Part shown: positions 20,080 through 27,579 of the stretch, piece by piece
Position numbering within the stretch: the first letter of the stretch is position 1
Layout: every line of letters starts with the position of its first letter
Source: Ophiothrix spiculata
Taxonomy: Eukaryota; Echinodermata; Ophiuroidea; Amphilepidida; Ophiotrichidae
NCBI GenBank assembly: GCA_000969725.1
Contig: JXSR01S060513.1
Reading direction: 5' to 3' (one strand)
Length of the DNA stretch: 27,579 nucleotides
Program-made: the position numbers and the translations under genes
Notes under the pieces: generated by a model
Told to the model about the DNA's origin: nothing
The model's input: the letters and a program-made list of their open reading frames with translations, nothing else
The model's database searches: none

Positions 20080-20139
20080 ATGCAAATTTGTTCTTTACTT
20101 TTTGACTTCACTAATTTTGGCGCTAAATTTGTTGGCGCG
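20080..20139 (+). promoter_or_regulatory. Octamer plus two E2F-type sites (copy B)
   Basis: ATGCAAAT is at 20080-20087, TTTTGGCGC at 20115-20123 and TTGGCGCG at 20132-20139. This matches 4161-4220 with only small changes between motifs, and again precedes the GAATGAGCCGCCCG block (20174). Confidence 0.4.
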
Positions 20140-20173
20140 TAAAGTTTCACATCAAATATTAACATGTCACGGT

Positions 20174-20349
20174 GAATGAGCCGCCCGTTTCTGTCACCGC
20201 CACTTGTCAGTTTGAATTTATTCACAATGTAGAGATGATCTAATGAAGATATTAAAGGCGTTTTATTGAAACGGTATACAGTTGCCAAAAATGATGAAAC
20301 TATATTACAAGATTTGCATAGCATTTTTTTCTTTCGTCAACTCTAGTAC
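20174..20349 (+). repeat. 180-bp repeated block, copy B
   Basis: This is the orthologous position of 4255-4435, directly after the E2F/octamer module. Only this one is found in copy B. Confidence 0.85.
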
Positions 20350-20440
20350 CAGTTATACTGTAATAAGATAGATAATTCTTTTAGAAATGTTGTCATACCT
20401 AAAATGTGTACATTATAATAGTTACCTAAAGGGCCTTTAA

Positions 20441-21460
20441 GGAGGCTTAGCACCGAAATCGGGTGGGAGGGGAGAGGGGTAGGACACGTACGAGCTAACC
20501 CGCAATTTCAAAGGTTTCAAAAGTTTTTTCAAAGAGTTATTAGTGCACTTTCTATCTTACGCGTGCGTCATTCTGATATTTGCCATGCGTGTTACTCCAG
20601 ACGGCCTGCGTTTGTGCGCAGGTACTATATACGTCTCAAAGCGCACAGTGCTTAAAGGTCTTTGTTATGACTAAATTATGCCTCATTTTGTTTTATATCT
20701 ACAAAAGGTAAATCGGTGACCATATGTTTTTATTTCGCTTTTTTAAAGAATTTAACAAGAACCAAAACATATGTAAGAAATAAAAAATAAATAAATACCG
20801 AATAGAGCCATGTTTTAAATATATTTGTTTTTGTCTTTATTTTTATGATTCTACTATACAAGTCAATGGCAAAAGGTGGTGAAACATACTGCTTTGAAAG
20901 GGATTTTCCTCATAAACTTAAGTTTATTTTCGGACCGTTGACGTTTCCGTACTGATGACCTTGTCAGATTGAAATCCTGTGTCCATCATTTCAGCCTTGA
21001 TAACGAGTCGTATCCTAAAATACGTTTTGGTCTTATCTGGGGTGTCTGATTCCTTGTCTGAGGTTTCGGTTTCTTCCACAGGCTATAGGTGCATTATACC
21101 TATAGATGAGGGCTTATCATATAGCCCGGTCATATAGGATCATATCAGGGAACCATAACTCTGGATAAGAAATCGAAAACCTCTGATCAGACCATCACAT
21201 TTTCCTTATTGCTGAACGCCTGTTATCTATGTTCTCTTTCATAGGTGAAGGTAGTATCAAGTGAACCTTCTCATTCCATGTAGTCTAAGGTCTAAATGTC
21301 AATTTTTATCTTAATTTGTCCAATTTAAATGTTAACTTTGGTATCTATACCACCACATTGCAAAAACAGATTTCTGATAAAATTAAAACAACTGAAAGTG
21401 TGTTTCATAGCGTGACTGTGTAGTCAGGTTTTACATGTTTTTATACTCATATCGATTCTA
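20441..21460. other. Copy-B-specific 1-kb segment
   Basis: It lies between words that match 4535 and 4745 of copy A, which has about 210 unrelated bases there. It holds two perfect small hairpins, CCTGCG/CGCAGG (20605-20622) and CTATAGGT/ACCTATAG (21083-21105), and slightly GC-richer sequence at its left. There are no terminal inverted repeats and no open frame of note. Confidence 0.6.
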
Positions 21461-21807
21461 AATGAGCAAAATGCATCGTGGTAGCACAGGAAACTAAAAA
21501 TGACTGGTAAACTATGATAATTGTATGCATTTCTGACGAAATGAGTCTTTAAACGATAAAAAGTTTAATGATGTTGGAAGTAAAGTCTTTTGTGATTTGT
21601 TCTGGAATGAAATTGGGTTTTTCATTCTACGAAAGAACTACAATATATAAAGCTACACATTGGTACAAAAAAGTCAAATATGGAATAGAGCTCCTTATAT
21701 GCCAAACATAGTTCTACCTTCAAAATAAATCAATGTGGGCTGAAGTGAACTTGACTTTGATGATAGAAATTTGCTATTTGTAGATAACACGTTTTGCTTT
21801 GTACCAG

Positions 21808-21963
21808 GGAATTGTCAAGCCATACGGAATGATACTGTGGCATCTGATCTCTCGCATTTTGATAGAGAGCGATTGTTGTCAATTACAGGAATCTAATCAA
21901 ATATTTATTAATTATAAGTACGCACGACTGATTATTAAGGAGCACGGGATAATAACCAGCTAA
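21808..21963 (+). CDS. Candidate terminal exon, 51 codons plus stop (copy B); product unknown
   Basis: This is the counterpart of 5129-5284, after the same TTTGTACCAG edge (CAG at 21805-21807), reading GIVKPYGMILWHLISRILIE to ..KEHGIITS and TAA at 21961-21963. Upstream, copy B has a two-base shift relative to A, so the frame does not extend leftward in the same way. Codons that differ from copy A are mainly changed at third positions. Both copies could be exons of a duplicated transcript on the + strand. Confidence 0.3.
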   Translation, partial: GIVKPYGMILWHLISRILIESDCCQLQESNQIFINYKYARLIIKEHGIITS

Positions 21964-22460
21964 CCGTGGTGGCAAAGTAGGGGGAGGGCACAACTCATTT
22001 TCGACTTGCTTGTCGACTGGTCTTATTCCACGTCCAACTGAATTATAATATATGCTCTTACCTTTTTGGATATGGATTTTTGTTTTAAGCATTTGAACCT
22101 CTTTCTGCATGTAAAATATTTTTTTAAAGTTAAAAATAGAGATCAGGGTCAAATCGAAAAAAAAAAAACCAAACAAGATTTAAGATTCACTTTTTCTTAC
22201 GAATTTTCATAAAAAAGTTAAGTTGATTTATGCTCTCAATCGAACTTTGTATCTATTTGTGTCTCAGCTGAATCTTTTAATTATCAATCCTTTCAATTCA
22301 GAGAGTAACAAAATTAGTTTAATATAGGGCACTTAAAGCGTGGGACTCTAATGTTGAAGCTACTCACATATTGTCATAATTAAGAAATAGTCTATCAGAG
22401 TTCAACTAAATTTGCAACCACCTTACATAGCGTGGCAGATAACTCTATTTACATTTTCAG

Positions 22461-22547
22461 ATCATTACGCCTGATGAATTTTGATCTCGCTGATACGCAT
22501 GATTTGGAAAGACTCACATCGCGACAAATTACTATTACTATTTGTCG
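22461..22547 (+). other. Conserved block with splice-acceptor-like edge (copy B)
   Basis: This is the counterpart of 5791-5877 after ATTTACATTTTCAG. It shares the 54-base identical core, then diverges. The CGACAAAT/ATTTGTCG hairpin (22522-22547) is a perfect eight-base stem here. The frame open in A is cut short in B after about 30 codons. Confidence 0.25.
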
Positions 22548-24774
22548 TGTATCGTCTACTTAATTTCACGGTTACTAGTAAGTCCAAACTTGAGGCAGTA
22601 TATTTGTTATTCTTGTCTATAATTAACACATATAAATTTGTATACTGTACAATATAATATCACCCCTGAAAAGGACAATCAGGCATTGCTTAAAATTGTT
22701 TGTAAAGCTTGCTATATAACTCACTTCTGAAAATAATAAACTTTTAGCTGCCTTTCTGTAGCAGAAAAAGAAATCAATTAGAGAGTTATAAAAACCAACG
22801 TTCTGATACGTTCTAATTTCTAAACGCGACATTATTGCTAAGAGTGTGCAAATAAGAATACAATTATGTAGATAATTAGCTACGTTTATTTCACATAATT
22901 ATTATTATAGTGAAAAAAGTAAATGTCGACTATTTTTTGGTATTCAGGGCCTAAATCTTTTGATGCAGCCAGTACATGATGGAACTTTTATCTAAGGAAC
23001 TTGTTTTGGTGTCACAGTGTATATCATAAAAATGCTTGATGTGTACCACATAGAAGATAAAAATAGGCAAAATTTAACGTTTCATTTGTTTTGTTTCGAT
23101 CTGTCTATTAGTTGACATGTTATTAAACCATTTTATAAAATCCACACAATTACTTTTCAGGAAATGTAACTTCATAATACTTCAAGTGTATATACTTTTT
23201 TTATGTTTCATAAAAAAGCAAATTTCCTGTAATGTCCCGGTTTTAAAACATGACCAGCTATGATTTTACAATAAGACCAGTTCAATTCTTTTATAGTTTT
23301 AAATTGATATGAAAAACAATAAAACAGACTGTTCTTGCACGAATTAAGTACCAAAAAAAAAAAAGTGAATTATCTGTAACTAAGGAACATTATAAATGGT
23401 TTCAGAGATGCATCACTTTTTCTATAAACATGATAAAGAAATGTCAATCACATGAAATAAACAATAGTTGATTATATTAAAATGCTTTACATGTATATCA
23501 AAAATGTTTGATACGAAAACAACGAATGCATCAAAGCTTCTGTCTTTGATGGTACTTGCTTGTAATTCCAGAAGAAAATAATATTTCCAGTTCAATTCAA
23601 ATGTTATATAGGTTATAGGTATAGGGTATTTTTTTGTGTCGAGGTCAGATGGTTAATTAAGCTTAGGGTTCGAATCAGTTTTGATGAGACCCATAGAACA
23701 CATCCAATTATCCAGCGTTATAATTCTATCGTCATGATCATAAAATCTTAACAAGGCGAACTTGTATCATCGTGACTATACTTTAAATCTAGCTAAAATA
23801 CTTAAATAAATGTTGTTTAAATTGTCCCGATATATTGAATTAATGTCATATTTTTGTACACTTGTTAACTCCAATGAGCCTTTTCTACCATGCATTTGTT
23901 AGCAACTAGTAGGTTCAATATTTCTTTTCATTGCACACCTGATGATAAGGCCCGAATTAATTCTCCTCATTATCTCTTGTCCTCTGGTGATGACTTTCTA
24001 ATTAATATCTTATTAATATCTCTGGCAGTAGTAGATGTACCAGAAGTGATTCTTATGATTGTCATCATTGTCCACATAATATCGTAAAAAGAATTCTTAA
24101 AAAATCAAAAAGTGCTACTTGCAAAGAAATATGACTGCAGGTTGAATGTGGTGTTAAAATAAACCATAGCATAAAACGTATGTAGATTACTAGGCCCATA
24201 TTTATGACAGGTTGCTAGCTCTAATCGAGCTCATATATATTTTAATAGTTTAGCAGGTAAACAATGGGTTAGTTGCCAACTAGATAAAACAAGATTTCAT
24301 GAATATGGGAACTGATTTCCGCGAGTTATGGCACTTTAGATAGAGGTATTACCTCTAACATTAGTCATTATCATCCTATAATGTTTATCTATAAATATGA
24401 TAAATTCATCATAAAACGGAGATTCCTTATAATGATATACATATATTTTCATAACAGTCTCCTCCGAAACTCGTAAAAGTGTAAAGTGTTACAATGGTCA
24501 GTCATCTTTATTGTGTCATACAGCTACATACTCCTGTAACTATATCTTTGGTCCAAAAGTCTAAATTATTGGTATCGATGGACCACTTGTTTAATCCTCT
24601 CTAATATGATACCACATTTGTGACAATCCGAGTTATTTTTTTTTATAGCGAAAACACTTGGGTGTCCCTTAGTTACTTCTGGAAAAATGCCAAGTTATGC
24701 CAGTTTCATCAGTCATGAATGTAACAGCAAGAAAGGGTTAATGCATTGAAATTCCAGTCGACGTGTTAAGACAA

Positions 24775-24778
24775 TATA
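24775..24778. other. Empty target site for the 8740-9163 element
   Basis: Copy B reads through ACAATATATCAGTCCG without interruption. In copy A the same words flank the 424-bp element, with one additional TA. This is the pre-insertion form of the site. Confidence 0.88.
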
Positions 24779-25010
24779 TCAGTCCGTATTTGATATCTCA
24801 GTTAATGAATTTTTCCATAATAGATATATTCATTGTTATAAATAATTAATCGGAAACGGTGGATCATGTGCATCTCCGCAAATCGCCGTGGAAAGCAATG
24901 ATGTTGAATGGCATTCTTGTATTTTAACTGTTGGCCAGTTTAATTACATAAAGTTAAAAAGACGATGTCTCCAATGTTTTTCCTATTCTAATGTGTGCTT
25001 ATTGATTCTC

Positions 25011-25459
25011 GGGCGATTGCATGATTCAAAAATGCTCCCTTCACCAAAAACATTTGAAAATGAAGTTTAATTTTGAGAATCAAATAATCTGTATATGTTC
25101 GGAAATTTGTAATCTTGGCCAGTGTCTCCAAAACTCATTCAACTCGGGGATATGATGTCCAAAATTGTCCTAATAGTTCAAGTCTATTTTTGAGATAGAC
25201 ACCCGTGAAATTTAAATCAAAATGTTTTCCCTTTAGTCAGTCACAAAGCTCAAATCGTTGCGAATTTGTACCCTGTGTATTGGAAAGGAATCAGAAGATG
25301 GTTTACGACGAGGTCTCGCGCATCCATTTAGGAAGGCGTTAGTTTTTACTATAAAAGTTGTTGAATGCAGCCTTTGGTGTCAGTGTGTGTTGAGGTTTGA
25401 TAATCACGGTATCCCACATTTAGTCTCATACCCTGTCGCGTTTGTTGATGAAATGAACC
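25011..25459 (+). repeat. Single unit in copy B matching the tandem pair in A
   Basis: This aligns to both 9292-9738 and 9804-10311. A frame at 25258-25464 is open here (ending ..SYPVAFVDEMNP) but the matching frame in A unit 2 stops early (TGA after GGTTTGCGA), so conserved coding is not supported. Confidence 0.85.
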
Positions 25460-25591
25460 CCTAGCCAAAGGGTGCTGCGATTATTTGTTCAATAACGTTT
25501 AATGAAGAGCCACAATAATTGTGCTTCATGTAGTCGAATATGCCAAAAAGTGTTACAGAAACAGGTAAGTAATTGTGTTTGCATGTTACAT

Positions 25592-25593
25592 TA
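25592..25593. other. Empty TA target site for the 927-bp palindromic element
   Basis: ACATTATAATG in copy B equals the joined flanks of 10434-11360 with a single TA. This shows the exact element ends and the target duplication. Confidence 0.88.
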
Positions 25594-25807
25594 TAATGTT
25601 ATAAAATTACATAATATGTTAAAAACTTTGTAACTTAATCATGTCTTATCAGATTCTTCCGTGTTTTCAAGTTTTCGTTTCATTTCTTTTCTCTTCTGTC
25701 TGTCTTTTTTTTTAAGTTCACAAGTCTGTCAAAAAGTACTATATGTGACACTAGGGCCTACTCGAGGAACTTTGTCCTCTGATGGTCTTTCACAATTGTT
25801 GATTAAT

Positions 25808-25935
25808 GTGAGTGAATGAATGAATGAATTATAGAATGAATGAATGAATGAGTAAGAAGGAAGGAAGGAGAAAAAGGAGGAAGGAGGAAAAGACGGAACG
25901 AAGGAAAAATAGGAACAAGGGAAAGGAGAATGAAT
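25808..25935 (+). repeat. GAAT / GGAA simple repeat (copy B)
   Basis: Same structure as 11583-11700 with small length differences between copies. Confidence 0.9.
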
Positions 25936-25994
25936 TAATGAGTAGCGTTTACCAAAATACTATATATAATGTATTCGTATGTGACCATGATGGC

Positions 25995-26050
25995 AGTGTA
26001 TTTGATCTTAAATTTGCCAATTCTCGCTCTTCTTCCTTTATTATAAGGTA
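25995..26050 (+). other. Possible exon edge with consensus donor (copy B)
   Basis: This is the counterpart of 11822-11877, with ATTATAAG|GTAAGTAC retained unchanged. The upstream open frame reads DHDGSVFDLKFANS. The product is not recognised. Confidence 0.2.
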
Positions 26051-26629
26051 AGTACTACCATCCCAAGAGATAGGTTCAGAAATTTAGAAATCAATCGTAA
26101 AATGTTGATCTTTAGAACCAAATCAATACAAATTTACTCACACCTACTCCCCTCTGATATCAACCCTTATAATAAAGTTGCCTTTGACTCAAATTGCTAT
26201 CAGGTTAACCAATGTGCTCATATATGCCTTGCAAAGGAAGAACGTAGTATATGCAGGTGAGAGTACATACCAGTTACTTTCTTTTGGCTTGAGGGATTTC
26301 TGCAGAGATGAGAAGATGATCAATGATGCTCTTATTATGTACATACAACCTTCTAGCATACATGGGAGTGTATTGAAGTTATGGGATGATTATTAGAAGT
26401 ATCTGTTTGACTGAAAGTAGCAGTGTAATATCAGTCAAATTTGTGACCTAAAAGTAATGGACGATTTGAGCCCGGTGTAGCAGGAATGTAAGTCCCCCGT
26501 TCTTATTGTCCGGGTTGTCCAGTACAGTATAGGCTAACAACTCTCACGCAACATTAGTTTCACGCTTTACTCCGTTTATGGTCTATGGAAGGCGGACTAT
26601 ATGAAGATACATCAAGAAAAACGTAGTTG

Positions 26630-27205
26630 AAAATAGTAGGCCTATAGCCCATCAGAATATTTTGAAATAAAATACAATAAAAATGTTATAGCCTTGTATT
26701 TGTAGAGTCATAGAAAAGACACTTCATTGGACTCCAAAATGGTCTACATTTTTAATCGTTGAATATCAAATTTCTCTTTATTTAGTAACTGCTTCTCTTT
26801 TATATAAAAAAGGAAAACCAATATAAGACTGATTGAATTGATTTGTTTTCTTAATAGTCATTCCATTATGCTTCGACAAATAATGACTTTGATTGCAGTT
26901 AAAACAACAACAAAATTGTTTGGGTAATTTAAGCGTAAAACTATATATAATCCGAGATCATCAAAATGATCAAGTGTTTATTTAATATTTCGTGGTACTG
27001 AAACAAAAATACAGTAAAAATTTCAGTAGGATATTTAATATCATTATTCTACATCGTATACTTCATCTAAACTAAAGGATAAAAAACACATTGCTGTGTT
27101 TGTGTCTTAGCTTATCTCCGGTTTATCATTTGAATTCACAGTATCAATGCTACTTATAAAATTATTTTAGGCATTTTATTTGCATTGTGTACATTTTGAT
27201 CATTT
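26630..27205 (+). repeat. Third of three copies of a 450-550-bp block
   Basis: The first part (to about 26700) shares AGCCTATCAGAATATTTT-like words with 12541-12985. From about 26700 it follows 14519-15075 better, so it looks like a mosaic of the two left-hand blocks or the ancestral form. No coding frame. Confidence 0.8.
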
Positions 27206-27456
27206 ATCTTTTTTGTCAAAAACTGACGTCACCATCATGTCTAACATACCATTATTTTACACTATGCTGATACTATTTTTGATACAATAAGTTTAGTAGT
27301 TATGAAGGTACAAAACAGTTGTGGGTTTTCCAAGCATTAAGAACTGAGGAGTATGCGCCTTTAGTTTTTCACTCAAATGAATAAAGGGAATCCATCTGCT
27401 AAGGAAAATGTGAATCCTAACTATTTTTTAATCATGAAAAGATAAATAGTTTCCAC
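27206..27456. other. Unique DNA right of the duplicated unit
   Basis: Homology to copy A ends near 27205. A TGACGTCA CRE word occurs at about 27224 without the other motifs seen at 803. No gene is recognised before the tRNA-derived sequence. Confidence 0.5.
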
Positions 27457-27544
27457 TGCCTTTGCAGGGACTCGAACCATGGACTATGGCAGGGGTTAGT
27501 CATGCATTACAAAGCGAGGGATCTACCGCTGAGCTATCAAGGCA
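27457..27544 (-). pseudogene. tRNA-derived sequence with intact A and B boxes
   Basis: The minus strand starts TGCCTTG and ends CAAAGGCA, giving six paired acceptor bases. The A-box TAGCTCAGCGGTAGA (27522-27536) and B-box GGTTCGAGTCC (27468-27478) match consensus. The presumed anticodon loop TTTGTAA would read TGT (Thr-like), but its stem CTCGC/TGCAT does not pair, the T-stem has a mismatch and the region between the anticodon and T arms is too long for tRNA-Thr. It is therefore a tRNA pseudogene or the head of a SINE running toward lower coordinates. It lies right of the duplicated unit. Confidence 0.65.
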
Positions 27545-27579
27545 GCGTTGAGATCGTGAACTAAAATCTAAAACATAAA

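Larger units (their letters stand above)
16085..26470 (+). repeat. Right copy (B) of the large tandem segmental duplication
   Basis: This is collinear with copy A. Copy-B-specific segments are 17187-17631 (mobile element), the minisatellite at 18578-18745, 19340-19878 (truncated element plus unrelated AT-rich DNA), 20441-21460, about 24060-24705 and about 24803-24940. Divergence is uneven: some blocks are almost identical while others align only through many small indels. This is what one expects if a few blocks are constrained or have been homogenised by gene conversion. The segment just left, 15985-16098, is an extra partial repeat of the first 130 bases of the unit. Confidence 0.93.

Noticed and set aside
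21883..22176. 97-codon minus-strand frame
   Set aside because: It begins in an A-run and the copy A counterpart is not open; it overlaps the better-supported + strand frame.
25258..25464. 68-codon frame in copy B
   Set aside because: The matching frame in copy A stops early in unit 2 and differs in unit 1; no family resemblance.
25560..25572. CAG|GTAAGT perfect splice donor in copy B
   Set aside because: Copy A lacks these bases altogether and no conserved frame precedes it, so it may be chance.
27223..27231. Isolated CRE TGACGTCA
   Set aside because: No accompanying CCAAT or other promoter words and no second copy to show conservation.
1..27579. CRISPR arrays, rRNA, bacterial operons, toxin or phage genes
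   Set aside because: No regularly spaced repeats with unique spacers, no rRNA-like conserved words and no recognisable proteins were found on either strand.

Overview
The window reads as AT-rich, gene-poor intergenic or intronic DNA from an animal genome. Signs of this are long stop-rich stretches, microsatellites, many short inverted-repeat elements, tRNA-derived sequences with internal Pol III boxes, and metazoan-style promoter and splice motifs (CCAAT, CRE, octamer, E-box, AAG|GTRNGT). A marine invertebrate would fit, but that is an impression and not shown. I could not recognise any protein family on either strand. All open frames are short, and many lack an ATG start. There is no sign of bacterial operons, phage, CRISPR arrays or any complete gene.

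The dominating structure is a large, diverged tandem duplication. Copy A (about 1-12310) and copy B (about 16085-26470) are collinear on the same strand. Conserved blocks are about 95-97% identical by hand alignment and looser elsewhere. A further block, present three times (12541-12985, 14519-15075, 26630-27205), extends the homology to the right. A 945-base run of N (13162-14106) interrupts the region between the copies. About 15076-15985 is copy-specific spacer.

The duplication acts as a natural comparison. Several elements are present in one copy, while the other keeps the intact empty site. These are a 445-bp element at 17187-17631, a 424-bp element at 8740-9163 and a 927-bp perfect-ended palindrome at 10434-11360. 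Each empty site shows that insertion duplicated a TA dinucleotide, the signature of Tc1/mariner-like non-autonomous elements. Other copy-specific events are a 28-bp minisatellite expanded from one to six units in B, a 512-bp tandem duplication in A, a 187-bp inverted duplication in A, a second copy of a 180-bp block in A, and long replacements at 1806-2951, 20441-21460, 7620-8660 and 24060-24705.

A few short blocks are conserved well beyond their surroundings and are the best candidates for function. One is a promoter-like module (octamer, CCAAT, CRE, CCAAT, then an ATG in strong Kozak context) at 758-847 and 16892-16981. It is followed by a TCACGTGA E-box and a consensus splice donor. Another is a module with an octamer and two E2F-type sites at 4161-4220 and 20080-20139. 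A third is a 52-codon open frame with a splice-acceptor-like edge at 5129-5284 and 21808-21963, where 3 of 5 differences are synonymous. They suggest the remains or scattered exons of a duplicated transcription unit on the + strand, but no product can be named.
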